64,000 nt of DNA from an uncultured Pseudomonadales bacterium (GCA_905478195.1 CAJQHM010000119.1:1-64000), one strand, 5' to 3'. Shown: positions 1 through 9,623, counted from the stretch's first letter. Made by a program: numbers and translations. Notes: a model not told the origin generated them from the letters alone.

Positions 1-52
1 AGAACCCGAAGAAGTTACCAATCAATCTCGGAGCTTTGCCCCGAAGATTTTG

Positions 53-1093
53 TTACTGAAGCAAAGCGAGTACTGACTGCTTCACCTGGTTGGCCTGGGC
101 CAGCATCGCTGTCGAGGCCTGCGAAATGATCTGGGTTCTAGCCAGCTCACTTGTTTCTTCCGCGTAGTCAGCGTCTTCGATCCGGCTACGAGATGCGTCA
201 GTGTTTTGCGCAACGTTAGCCAAGTTATCAGCCGCGTACTCAAGGCGATTTATGTAAGCACCCAGTTTTGCTCGCTCTGACGCTGCTGCGGTAACTGCAG
301 TGTCAATCTGCAGAACCAATGCGGCCGCATTAGCGCTTGTCGTGATGTCGATGTACTTATCCTTCGTACCATCAGTGCTGTCGGAAGTGACTACTGCCTG
401 CTCGATATCGTCTTCGCCGGGATCCCGAGCTGAGTCATTATCCGAGTCAACGAAGCCAGCGTCATAGACCAACGAAGCCGATCCATACGCCGACGCGTCG
501 GTTCCGCCCGCGATGTCGTTAGCGGTAGTGCCAATGCCCACAATGGTATCTGCCCTATTGAAAGTTGTGCGCGGATCCCAAGACTTGAGATCCACGACCA
601 TCTCTTGGTTAGATCCCGCGCCTATCTGCAGTGTGACGCTTGTCTTAGTCGCAGTGCTGTTCGCCGCGTTATTGTCGCCGTTCAAGATGGAGATGCCGTT
701 CCACTCGGTGTTAACAGCAATTCGCTGGATTTCCAGGAACAACTGCTGAAGCTCGAGGTTTAGGGCAGCGCGGTCAGTAGCACTGTAGGTGCCACTGGCG
801 GCCTGGATAGCCAGCTCTCTCATCCGAGAAAGCATGTTGCTGATCTCAACAACAGCGCCCTCAGCAACCTGCAGCATGGCTATGCCATCGTTTGCATTGC
901 GCACTGCCTGCTCGAGGCCATCAACCTGAGACTGCATACGAGCCGCGATTGCAAGCCCTGCCGCATCATCGCCTGCTGAGTTGATCCTCATGCCTGTTGA
1001 GAGTCGTTCCATAGCTGTAGTCATGTCTCTGTCGTTTCGTTTAATCGCGTTCGACGCGAGCGTCGCGCTGATGTTTGTGTTTATAACTGTCAT
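53..1093 (-). CDS. fliC: Flagellin
   Basis: 346 aa; typical flagellin N-terminus (MTVINTNISATLASNAIKRNDRDMTTAMERLSTGMRINSAGDDAAGLAIA) and C-terminus (SRIEDADYAEETSELARTQIISQASTAMLAQANQ..LALLQ). Confidence 0.97.
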   Translation of the reverse strand: MTVINTNISATLASNAIKRNDRDMTTAMERLSTGMRINSAGDDAAGLAIAARMQSQVDGLEQAVRNANDGIAMLQVAEGAVVEISNMLSRMRELAIQAASGTYSATDRAALNLELQQLFLEIQRIAVNTEWNGISILNGDNNAANSTATKTSVTLQIGAGSNQEMVVDLKSWDPRTTFNRADTIVGIGTTANDIAGGTDASAYGSASLVYDAGFVDSDNDSARDPGEDDIEQAVVTSDSTDGTKDKYIDITTSANAAALVLQIDTAVTAAASERAKLGAYINRLEYAADNLANVAQNTDASRSRIEDADYAEETSELARTQIISQASTAMLAQANQVKQSVLALLQ

Positions 1094-1303
1094 GGTAAGT
1101 CTCCTTCATTTGAATAACTAAAGAAGGTAATGCATCCCTACCAGTCACGGTAAGCACTGGGTTAGCTGGGATCGCATCCTCTTCTTCACCAGAGAGTTTC
1201 CGCTACCACCTACCCCCATAGGCTCATCGGTACCGATTACTCTTTGAATACGTTCATGACCAGGAGCGGTAGATTCTCATCCCTCGCTTCCGGTCAAGTG
1301 ATT

Positions 1304-1330
1304 AAATCGACACTTGCATTTCGAATATTA
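1304..1330 (-). promoter_or_regulatory. Putative sigma-28 promoter for flagellin (TAATATTC-N11-GTCGATTT)
   Basis: Minus-strand match to the motif that recurs upstream of other flagellar genes here; about 210 nt upstream of the flagellin start. Confidence 0.6.
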
Positions 1331-1481
1331 AAAATTTTTTAAATTCTTACGATCGCAATGGTCGGTTGATTGAGGAGACTGAATTCATGCTGCAATTTAT
1401 AAGCTTTGTAAATTTCTTACTTATATAAAGAAGCATAAGTTAAAGAATTTCTTTCTAGATATATTTATCTTGGCGCGCAGC

Positions 1482-1509
1482 TAATTATTGCGGGACGTGA
1501 TGTCGATCT
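1482..1509 (+). promoter_or_regulatory. Putative sigma-28 promoter for fliS (TAATTATT-N12-GTCGATCT)
   Basis: Same motif, about 60 nt upstream of fliS. Confidence 0.55.
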
Positions 1510-1568
1510 ATCTCCAAAGATAGGAAACAGATAACGAATCAGGGTAATCGTCCTGTATCGTTGTTGCC

Positions 1569-1985
1569 ATGAATAGAGAGAGGGGAGTTTTCATGAGTCC
1601 ACAAACAGTTGCAGCATTGAACATGTATGAAGGGGTAGTTACCTCCTCGTTCACCCAGATTAATCAATCAGATCAACACCAGATGGTACGTGTACTGCTG
1701 GAAGGAGCCGTTCGAAGGATCAGGGAATCCGTGGCGGCGCTGAGTCTGAATGATTTTGAGAAGAAGTCTATCCACGTGACGAAGGCACAAAAAATTATTT
1801 TCGGACTCAGGAGGACCCTAGATTTTGAAAAGGGTGGCGAAATTGCGATGAATCTCGATAGCCTCTATGACTACTGTATTCGGACTCTTACTTCGGCACA
1901 CTGCACGAATGACCGAAAAAAGTTTGCCGAAGCACAAGGCATACTTGAGGACCTTCTTTCCGGATGGAAAGAAATTAAGAAATAA
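1569..1985 (+). CDS. fliS: Flagellar export chaperone FliS
   Basis: FliS pattern (MYEGVVTSSFTQINQSDQHQMVRVLLEGAVRRI..LDSLYDYCIRTLTSAHCTND..LLSGWKEI). The ATG at 1593 has a better SD (gaggggag) and may be the true start. Confidence 0.88.
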   Translation: MNRERGVFMSPQTVAALNMYEGVVTSSFTQINQSDQHQMVRVLLEGAVRRIRESVAALSLNDFEKKSIHVTKAQKIIFGLRRTLDFEKGGEIAMNLDSLYDYCIRTLTSAHCTNDRKKFAEAQGILEDLLSGWKEIKK

Positions 1986-2014
1986 GTTCGTGTTTACCAA
2001 AAGGCTCGCCTAGA

Positions 2015-2416
2015 ATGAGAGATATTATACAAGAAACTTCTTCGACTGAGTTTCCTACATGGAATCCCAACCTGTCATTCGGCAAGAGCCAGAATGAATT
2101 GCTAAAAACTATCTACATTGGAATTATCGAGGGAGTTTCAGACACGCTCAGTTCCAGTGAAAGCTTAGACCTTATGACTGAGGGATTAATAAGGCTGCAA
2201 TCCATGCTCTTCTCTGTGTCACAACCCAGCTTTATGCTCAGTGATGAAAACATTCAGAAGAAGCTCGGATTATTTTACGCCTATTGCCAAAAGCAAATCC
2301 AGATCGGACTAGACACCCAAGACTGTAGCCACCTAGCAGAGCTGCCAGAGCACTTCACACAGCTCCTAAACACGATAGAGCTCTGCCCAATCAAGTGCGC
2401 TCCACAGTTTCACTAG
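2015..2416 (+). CDS. Divergent FliS-like/flagellar chaperone-like protein
   Basis: 133 aa directly downstream of fliS; C-terminal half (KLGLFYAYCQKQIQIGLDTQDCSHLAELPEHFTQLLNTI) aligns by eye with the FliS segment LDSLYDYCIRTLTSAHCTNDRKKFAEAQGILEDLLSGW. Confidence 0.5.
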   Translation: MRDIIQETSSTEFPTWNPNLSFGKSQNELLKTIYIGIIEGVSDTLSSSESLDLMTEGLIRLQSMLFSVSQPSFMLSDENIQKKLGLFYAYCQKQIQIGLDTQDCSHLAELPEHFTQLLNTIELCPIKCAPQFH

Positions 2417-2437
2417 AAAACAGCTTTAGTTGTTGGT

Positions 2438-3352
2438 CTAACGGGGTAAACGCTTCATACGCTCATAGGTGATTAGGGCCTCCACCTGCTCGTCGCTCAT
2501 ATTTAGACCGGCGGCCAATTCTTTTATCTTACGAAGTTCGACCACGGAGATGACTCCATCCTCCAAAGACTCCTCGATCTCCCTATCAAGCATGGTCTTT
2601 TTAAGCGCCATCCTGTTGGAGAAAGAGGAGCTCACAATACCAGTCATTAATGCCACGGTGAGTACACCAATGATGGCGGTGAACGATCCAATTATTTTTC
2701 CGATCGGCGTCACAGGGGAGACATCGCCGTAACCTACCGTAGTTAGAGTGATAAGTGACCACCACATCGCATCCGGTATAGATGCAAAGTCCTCCGGTTG
2801 CGCATCGGCCTCAGCAAGGTAGAGTGCTGCGCTAGAAAAAAACATCGCCACAAACAGGAGGTATAGGGTCGCAAGTAGAGAGTTCTTCTCTTCGGCGATC
2901 ACCGAATACACATCCGAAAAAGCGCTGGAATAGTGACTGATCTTGAGGAGGCGCAGAAGCCGCAAGATCCTGACCCAGCGTAGATCAAGCGCGACGCCCA
3001 CCACTTGGAGCAGGCCCGGTAAAATTGATACAAGGTCAACAATTCCCGTAAAACTGAATATATAGCGCAAGCGGCGGGACGAGCTTGTACCAGAGATGTC
3101 GTATTTAGAAGCTGCTGTCCAAACCCTCAAAGCATATTCAATCGAAAATAAGACCAATGACACTATTTCGACTGTCTGGAAAAACCCTCCATACTCCTCG
3201 GCCAGCGAGCTCACCGACTCAAGACTCACACAGACCAAATTAAAGATAATCAACAAGGATAAGAAAAGGTCACAGCTGAAACTATAAATGTCGCCTCGCG
3301 ATCCCTTATCTATTATTTCGAGCATCCTGTCTCTGAGAGCTAGATAGGTCAT
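2438..3352 (-). CDS. Voltage-gated-type potassium channel (6-TM ion transport protein)
   Basis: Arg-rich S4-like helix (LRWVRILRLLRLLKIS), selectivity filter TTVGYGD. Confidence 0.9.
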   Translation of the reverse strand: MTYLALRDRMLEIIDKGSRGDIYSFSCDLFLSLLIIFNLVCVSLESVSSLAEEYGGFFQTVEIVSLVLFSIEYALRVWTAASKYDISGTSSSRRLRYIFSFTGIVDLVSILPGLLQVVGVALDLRWVRILRLLRLLKISHYSSAFSDVYSVIAEEKNSLLATLYLLFVAMFFSSAALYLAEADAQPEDFASIPDAMWWSLITLTTVGYGDVSPVTPIGKIIGSFTAIIGVLTVALMTGIVSSSFSNRMALKKTMLDREIEESLEDGVISVVELRKIKELAAGLNMSDEQVEALITYERMKRLPR

Positions 3353-4443
3353 TTCGATGGCTTCTGATTAAACCCAAACTTGTTCATTTTTTGTATCAAC
3401 GTCGTCCTCGGCATACTTAGAACCTGTGCAGATTTAGAAACATTCCACCCACACCTATCGAGGGCTGCGATAACTAGATTGCGTTCGATACTATTCAAAA
3501 CGTTCGGTGCGTCAATGCCCCCAGGCGGTAGGGTGGTTTTTACCTCACTCAATCCGATTATTTGTTCGTAATCAAAAAGATCCTCAATCTCTTCACGCTC
3601 GACTTTTTGAGCTTCGGCAGGCGCTTCAGCCTCCTCCGGCCCATTCTCTTCGTATAGCTGCGCTATAGGAGCCGGCAAGAACTGACTGGGAATATCAATG
3701 AACCGAATAACAGGCCCAGAAGTGAGCACGCATACACGCTGCACAAAGTTGGAGAGCTCCCTCACGTTGCCGGGCCAATCGTGAGCGATCATCGCGGCCA
3801 AAGACTTCTCAGAGATGGCGAGCTTAACTGGCTTCGATTCACAGAACTTTTTCAAGAAGTGGTGCACCAGCCTCTCTATATCTTGAGGCCGGTCCCTGAG
3901 CGGCGGAACCACAACAGGCAGGACATTCAATCGATGGAAGAGATCCTCACGAAAATGACCTGCCAACGCCATTGCTTCCAGATCTTTATTGGTAGCTGCG
4001 ACCAGTCGAACATCCGTCTGTATCGACTGATTTCCGCCTACTGGCTGCACTTTCTGCTCCTCCATGACCCGGAGCAACTTTACTTGGAGGTCGAATGGCA
4101 TGTCGCCGATCTCATCTAAGACCAGGGTGCCTGTATCTGCCAGTTGAAACTTTCCCTTTCGATCACATGTAGCGCCGGTAAACGCACCCTTTACGTGCCC
4201 GAATATCTCACTCTCTAATAGCTGATCTGGGATTGCACCACAGTTTATAAAAACAAGCTGCCCAGTTCTTCCGGACTTACGATGAATTTCCTTGCAAATC
4301 AGTTCTTTACCTACCCCTGATTCACCCAGAACCAAAATAGGGGCATCGACCACCGCGAACTTAGCGAGCAGTGACTTTAACTCTACTGTCGGTCGACTCG
4401 CGCCAATAATAGGATCGGTTTCTTGTGCTGAAGGCATGGGCAC
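3349..4443 (-). CDS. Sigma-54-dependent activator (FleQ/FlrA-like AAA+ plus Fis HTH, no N-terminal sensory domain)
   Basis: Walker A GESGVGKE, GAFTGA motif, DEIGDM, C-terminal Fis-type HTH (AALDRCGWNVSKSAQVLSMPRTTLIQKM); protein begins almost at the AAA+ domain. Confidence 0.88.
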   Translation of the reverse strand: MPMPSAQETDPIIGASRPTVELKSLLAKFAVVDAPILVLGESGVGKELICKEIHRKSGRTGQLVFINCGAIPDQLLESEIFGHVKGAFTGATCDRKGKFQLADTGTLVLDEIGDMPFDLQVKLLRVMEEQKVQPVGGNQSIQTDVRLVAATNKDLEAMALAGHFREDLFHRLNVLPVVVPPLRDRPQDIERLVHHFLKKFCESKPVKLAISEKSLAAMIAHDWPGNVRELSNFVQRVCVLTSGPVIRFIDIPSQFLPAPIAQLYEENGPEEAEAPAEAQKVEREEIEDLFDYEQIIGLSEVKTTLPPGGIDAPNVLNSIERNLVIAALDRCGWNVSKSAQVLSMPRTTLIQKMNKFGFNQKPSK

Positions 4444-4642
4444 CTTCCCAGTTTTAATTAGAATAATTCGACAAAAAGCTATTTCCTGTGCAATTTCTGC
4501 CAGTGCGTGTCCTCACGACGCGGCATTGTATCAAAAAATGAGCATTTAGATTACTCTTCGACATAGACGATGCGTGAGGAATTGGCAGGATTTCTTAAAA
4601 CTGGCCGCAAGCCAATTTTGATACCGGAGCCGAGGCAACCTT

Positions 4643-6334
4643 ATGAGATTTCAGATATTGATTGAATTGGCTCTGCTCCTGGTAGTGGGCACAGTCATGG
4701 GCCTGGTCATGGCCATCATGGCAAACGGCTTTGTTGAGGGAGTAAGCGCAGCCGCAAACCTGCGAGCTTCATCCGAATATCTGCAGTTCTCTGTTGCGGG
4801 AACAACCTACTCAGCCATGGCGCCGTTAATCTTGCTGCTGGCGGCGGTGATTATAATAATCCTGAGGAGAACTCTAAAACTTGACAGCTGGGCGGGGCCT
4901 GCAGACTCAATACTGGCAGCACATACGGATTCTAGAGAATTAGACATTAAAAAGGGCCTTGCATCGACATTTGCCGCGTTCACGTCTGCTGCAGGCGGTG
5001 GCTCGGTTGGGCAGTATGGGCCCCTCGTTCATTTCGGGGCCACTGTCGGCAGCCTCTTCCAGAGGGTCGGATTGACCCAAATTTCAGGCGATGTCTTTCT
5101 CGGATGTGGCGTGGCAGCGGCCATATCTGCCGGCTTCAATGCCCCTCTGGCGGGCGTCATCTTCGCTCACGAGGCAATTCTGAGACATTTTTCACTGAGA
5201 GCTGTTGCGCCTATCTTTATAGCCTCGATAAGTGCCAGCTCATTCGACCAGCAACTCTTCCCGGCGAATCAGTCAACATTTCAAATAGTCGCAAACGCAC
5301 CCCCCTTGATACAAACAGTCCCATACCTAATTGTCGCTGGAATGATATTCGCTGGTCTTGCGCTATCGTTTATGCTGGCCCTCCGATACGCGGCAGTTGT
5401 GGGTAAGAAAATTCAATCTAAAAACATAGAGCCCCCTTTAATCGCCGCGGTCGTATGCGGCGGGTTCGGTATTTTTGTGCCTGAGATCCTCGGAATCGGT
5501 GTCGACGTTGTCAACAATCTATTCCAAGGAGGTTACAGCATCCAATACATCGCATTAATTTTAGTGCTAAAACTAGCCATAACAGCGCTTTGCATAGGCT
5601 TTGGCTTATTTGGTGGCGTGTTCTCTCCCGCCCTGTTTATCGGTGTATCCGCTGGAGCGATAGTCAGTACAGTGCTCAGTTTTTCGGCATCTGCTAGCCT
5701 GAATCAGGTAATGATGATCGCTGGCATGGCAGCCGTGAGCTCCTCTGTTATAGGAGCTCCGATTGCAGTTATATTGATCGTCCTCGAACTCACTGGCTCC
5801 TACGAATATGCCGTCAGCGCGATGGTGGCAGTGATAGTCAGCAGCTTAATCACTCACCGAGTCTTTGGCTTGTCTTACTTTGACAGGCAATTGAAAGATA
5901 GAGGAATAGACATGTCCCTTGGACGAGAAGATATTCAGCTGAGCAGGACGTACTTGAAGAACCACTTATCGAGGGAATGTATAATAGTAGAAGCCTCTGA
6001 ATCAGGCTCAAGTCTTAGCGAAATAATGACTGAGAGACAGATGACCGAGGCATATGTCATTGGTCGAAAGGACGTCTTGGTTGGGAAGGTAGATATCTTC
6101 GGAGCTCAGCAGGCTAGAGGCAATCCTATTGCTACAGAGCTCATTAAAGATCCCCTCATCCTGAAAGAGACTGACTCACTGAAAACTGCGCTGGCTTCAA
6201 TAGAAAGCTTTGTCGGAGAAAGTGTTCCCATTGTAAACGACGCCGGCGAATTTCAAGGCGTACTAACGGAAGGTATGTTGTTTTCAGCTGCATCCTCGGT
6301 AAAGGCTGCAATAACAAAGCTAGAGAAGGAATAA
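4643..6334 (+). CDS. ClC-family chloride channel/transporter with C-terminal CBS domains
   Basis: GGGSVGQYGPLVH, AGFNAPLAGVIFAHEA, GFGLFGGVFSPALFIG motifs; CBS-like C-terminus. Confidence 0.9.
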   Translation: MRFQILIELALLLVVGTVMGLVMAIMANGFVEGVSAAANLRASSEYLQFSVAGTTYSAMAPLILLLAAVIIIILRRTLKLDSWAGPADSILAAHTDSRELDIKKGLASTFAAFTSAAGGGSVGQYGPLVHFGATVGSLFQRVGLTQISGDVFLGCGVAAAISAGFNAPLAGVIFAHEAILRHFSLRAVAPIFIASISASSFDQQLFPANQSTFQIVANAPPLIQTVPYLIVAGMIFAGLALSFMLALRYAAVVGKKIQSKNIEPPLIAAVVCGGFGIFVPEILGIGVDVVNNLFQGGYSIQYIALILVLKLAITALCIGFGLFGGVFSPALFIGVSAGAIVSTVLSFSASASLNQVMMIAGMAAVSSSVIGAPIAVILIVLELTGSYEYAVSAMVAVIVSSLITHRVFGLSYFDRQLKDRGIDMSLGREDIQLSRTYLKNHLSRECIIVEASESGSSLSEIMTERQMTEAYVIGRKDVLVGKVDIFGAQQARGNPIATELIKDPLILKETDSLKTALASIESFVGESVPIVNDAGEFQGVLTEGMLFSAASSVKAAITKLEKE

Positions 6335-6338
6335 TCAT

Positions 6339-7058
6339 ATGAATAAGTCCGGGCGCTTTTATGCCTTAACTTTTGCTATTTACTGCGTACTGTCACAGTC
6401 AACAGTTTTGGCCCAAGAGGACAGGTTCGATGCAGGAGTTGCAGCGAACGAAAGGGGGCATTTTGCAACAGCGCTTAGGGCATGGCTACCGTTGGCAGAG
6501 GAAGGCGTCGCCGAAGCTCAAAACAATGTTGGGCACATGTATGAGAAGGGCTTAGGTGTCGCGCAAAATTATGCAAACGCAATGCAGTGGTATCGGCGAG
6601 CAGCCGAACAAGGTCTTGCAGAGGCGCAACTGAATATAGGACTTCTTTATTACTATGGATATGGCGTAGCAACGAACCACCGCGAGGCTGTGAGTTGGTT
6701 CAGAGAGGCTTCCGAGGGTGAACTTCCAGAAGCAGAATATATGCTAGCCCTTGCCTATGAGCAAGGCACTGGAATTGAACTTGATTATAGGGAAGCGAGG
6801 CGGCTTTTTTTAAAGTCTGCCCGAGCTAATTATGCGCCGGCGCAAATGATGTTCGCATTCATGCTTCAAGCAGGCGAGGGGCTCGATTCGGACCCTTTGA
6901 GGGCATATGTCTGGGGTAAAATAGCTGAATTAAATGGCTCAGAAGAAGCAATTGATGTGACAAGTATTTCCACCATCCTTTTAGAGGATGACGAGACTAT
7001 CGAAGCAGAATCCATACTAAGGCGGTGTTTAGAGGAAGGGTTAGAGAATTGCCCTTAG
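6339..7058 (+). CDS. Sel1-repeat (SEL1/TPR-like) secreted protein
   Basis: N-terminal signal-like segment; repeated AEAQNNVGHMYEKGLGVAQNYANAMQWYRRAAEQG units. Confidence 0.9.
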   Translation: MNKSGRFYALTFAIYCVLSQSTVLAQEDRFDAGVAANERGHFATALRAWLPLAEEGVAEAQNNVGHMYEKGLGVAQNYANAMQWYRRAAEQGLAEAQLNIGLLYYYGYGVATNHREAVSWFREASEGELPEAEYMLALAYEQGTGIELDYREARRLFLKSARANYAPAQMMFAFMLQAGEGLDSDPLRAYVWGKIAELNGSEEAIDVTSISTILLEDDETIEAESILRRCLEEGLENCP

Positions 7059-8368
7059 GTACCTCGAACAATGACCTCGATTCTCCGGTTCATTGCCCGC
7101 CCGTCCAGAGTATCGTTACTCGCAACGGGCTTGGTGTCTGAATGACCTTCTACAACAACACTCCCTGGCATCAGGAACCCCTGTTGCAACAAATAATCTG
7201 CAACCCTTGAGGACCGCGCGGACGACAAATCCCAGTTGTCCCTGTATCTTCCCCCGAACGCTAATGGTATGTCGTCAGTGTGCCCTTCAATCTCAACAAG
7301 ACCCCCGGCTCCCGCGAGAGAGGCACCAACTCGGTTAAGCACCTCATAAAAGCCTTGCTCCAGCTCTGCACTCCCGCTTTGAAAGCTGCCCTGTTCACTG
7401 AGGGTGATGATTACATCCTCTCCATCAAGAGAAACCCGTGCTAAGCCATCTGCAATCTCTTCGTTTAGATTCGAACGGATAAGCTCATACCGATCAGTTG
7501 CGAGGCTATCCTCTCGGTATTGTTCTGAATTATACCAGTCTTGAGAATTGCCGCGCTGGAGAGCTCCACCACTGAGTGTGATCAGTTCACTGGTATTTGA
7601 TTGAACTAAAGCAATACGAGCAAGTGCATCGATCATATCTCCCGTAATTCGCTGCCCACCCGCAGAAGACCCCTGCCTGACAGGGAAAGATACATCGATA
7701 CCTAATTCAGTCTGAGATATGTTGATCATGCCTTGTGAAATTTCCTCACGCAGTTCTTGAGTGAGTTGATCGAGCGCATTAGTCTCTGCAGAACCATCTC
7801 CGATGTTGAAGGATAGCTCGTCATCATTAGGCTCTTCATCAGTTTTTTGTTCCTCAATACGATTTGAAGCCGTGGGGTCAGTCACCGTCCTCTCGTACTG
7901 CTGAAGAATGATACTCTCGGCAGTCGGCGGTTCAATAGAAGGTATGACTGTCTGCACACCGAAGGCACTTCTCATCGAACCCGCGACTTCCTTATACTTT
8001 GGAACATTTACCTGTGCGAATGAGAGAATAAGAACAAAAAACGCCATCAAGAGTGTCGCCATATCAGCAAATGTCGCCATCCATGCCGGTGCTCCTTTAT
8101 TGCACGCAGGGCAATCCTCACCAGCCTCCTCGGCCTCATTGCCCTCTCCTTCGCCTTGTTCCTGCTCTTCTGCGTCGGGGCCTTGCTCTTGATCCTCGTC
8201 GCCGGCGTCTTCCTCACCTATACCATCACCACTTTCAATGCTCACAGAATCACGGTCCTGTTGACCACTTGGGTCTTCACCAGGGCTTGAAGACTGCTGC
8301 ACGGCTTGATCCTCACCCCCGCCTTCGAGCTCAGAATTTTTTTGATCTATGTCTTCTACGTCACTCAT
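7055..8368 (-). CDS. MotB/PomB-like stator protein, paralog 2 (OmpA-type C-terminus)
   Basis: CPACNKGAPAWMATFADMATLLMAFFVLILSF (TM with ion-binding Asp); C-terminal VEIEGHTDDIPL..NWDLSSARSSRVADYLL..NRRIEVIVRG; long acidic N-terminus. Confidence 0.9.
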   Translation of the reverse strand: MSDVEDIDQKNSELEGGGEDQAVQQSSSPGEDPSGQQDRDSVSIESGDGIGEEDAGDEDQEQGPDAEEQEQGEGEGNEAEEAGEDCPACNKGAPAWMATFADMATLLMAFFVLILSFAQVNVPKYKEVAGSMRSAFGVQTVIPSIEPPTAESIILQQYERTVTDPTASNRIEEQKTDEEPNDDELSFNIGDGSAETNALDQLTQELREEISQGMINISQTELGIDVSFPVRQGSSAGGQRITGDMIDALARIALVQSNTSELITLSGGALQRGNSQDWYNSEQYREDSLATDRYELIRSNLNEEIADGLARVSLDGEDVIITLSEQGSFQSGSAELEQGFYEVLNRVGASLAGAGGLVEIEGHTDDIPLAFGGRYRDNWDLSSARSSRVADYLLQQGFLMPGSVVVEGHSDTKPVASNDTLDGRAMNRRIEVIVRGT

Positions 8369-8381
8369 GATCGTAATCTAG

Positions 8382-9623
8382 CTAGTCCGGTATCTTAATT
8401 TCAATTCGACGGTTTGTTGACCTGCCAACGGTAGTTTCATTTGAAACTATCGGAAAAGTTTCCCCAAAACCGGCCACCTCGATTCGGGATGAATTAATGG
8501 AGAGTTCATTCTCAAAGTAAGAGGCCACAGATGCTGCACGAGCGGCGGAGAGTTCCCAATTAGATTCAAATCGATCACTGAACATAATCGGAATATTATC
8601 GGTGTGTCCTTCTATGCGAATGCTGCCAGAGCCTACAGATACAACTTCACCAATTTCAGAGAGAGTCGAAAGGAACTGTTGTTCAAGGTCGGCGCTTCCC
8701 GATTCGAAGGAGCCTTGACTGGCGACGCTTAGCACTATCATCTCACCAACTTTTTCTACGCTGAGAGAGCCCGCTTCTATCTGTGAAGTCAGTTGAGTAC
8801 GAACCTCTGCCAACCTTGAAGGTCTATCTGCATTGTTATAGTACTCTCCCACACCAATATTAGGGTCAGCGTTTTCAGCAAGCTCATCAGCGCTATCCGA
8901 CAGAGACATATAAATTTCAGATGCCACAGTCGCCTGAGTTTCAGCTAGGACCGACGCAACAGCCAAGAGCGCCGCGGTTTGGTCATCCGCAAATTGATCC
9001 TGTTGCTGAACATTTTCCTGCGCCATTGCAGCGACTTCTACGGATATTTGGTTGTTCACAGCCTTTACTTGCACAAGACCTGCCTCTATCTGGTCAGAAA
9101 GGGCGCTAGAAACGACTTCTAGTTCTTTTTCAAAATTGCTCTCACTCTCTCCGGTTCGGCGAATCAAGTATTCAGCAGTCGGATCAATTGGCAATTGGTT
9201 GGGATCATTTATTACAGTCCTTTGAGAAAGGGCTGGAGAATAATCTTGCACCAGGAGCGCTCGACCCCTCGGTATTTGAATGGTGGGTCTGATTTTCTTT
9301 ATGCCGAAAGCATTTTGAATAGAACCATTGATCTGTTCAAATTTTCTTATTTCAGTATCAGAGAAAGAGAGTATCAGAACAAAAAATGCCATTAACAACG
9401 TCGCCATATCGGCGAAGGTTGCCATCCACGCCGGGGCACCTTTATTGCACGGAGGACATTCCTCTTCAGTACCTTCTCCGGACGAAGCGCCGCCGCCTTC
9501 TTTGCCATCAGTTTTAGAGGAAGGCTCATCGGACTGCTGATCATTGTCGAGAGCTTCTGGAGACGCTTCTTCGGAGCCTCCATTTTTTCCTACCTGATCC
9601 TGCTCTTCGCTATCTTCTGCCAT
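8382..9623 (-). CDS. MotB/PomB-like stator protein, paralog 1 (OmpA-type C-terminus)
   Basis: CPPCNKGAPAWMATFADMATLLMAFFVLILSFSD; IRIEGHTDNIPI..NWELSAARAASVASYF; acidic N-terminus. Confidence 0.9.
   Translation of the reverse strand: MAEDSEEQDQVGKNGGSEEASPEALDNDQQSDEPSSKTDGKEGGGASSGEGTEEECPPCNKGAPAWMATFADMATLLMAFFVLILSFSDTEIRKFEQINGSIQNAFGIKKIRPTIQIPRGRALLVQDYSPALSQRTVINDPNQLPIDPTAEYLIRRTGESESNFEKELEVVSSALSDQIEAGLVQVKAVNNQISVEVAAMAQENVQQQDQFADDQTAALLAVASVLAETQATVASEIYMSLSDSADELAENADPNIGVGEYYNNADRPSRLAEVRTQLTSQIEAGSLSVEKVGEMIVLSVASQGSFESGSADLEQQFLSTLSEIGEVVSVGSGSIRIEGHTDNIPIMFSDRFESNWELSAARAASVASYFENELSINSSRIEVAGFGETFPIVSNETTVGRSTNRRIEIKIPD

Noticed and set aside
513-749. Plus-strand ORF inside flagellin and many similar antisense ORFs in the track (for example 3781-4119, 12000-12428, 21618-21977, 60951-61175)
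   Set aside because: They lie antisense or out of frame to well-supported genes and look like no known protein; treated as spurious.
1100-1290. c-di-GMP (GEMM) riboswitch in the flagellin leader, suggested by a GGTAGCGG-like string
   Set aside because: The other conserved GEMM segments and stem order are missing.
1770-1780. Isolated CACGTG hexamers (near 1775 and 44080) as parS
   Set aside because: Flanking bases do not match parS; expected by chance.
4480-4510. Sigma-54 promoter (TGGCAGAAATTGCAC, minus strand) upstream of the sigma-54 activator
   Set aside because: GG to GC spacing is 8 rather than 10.
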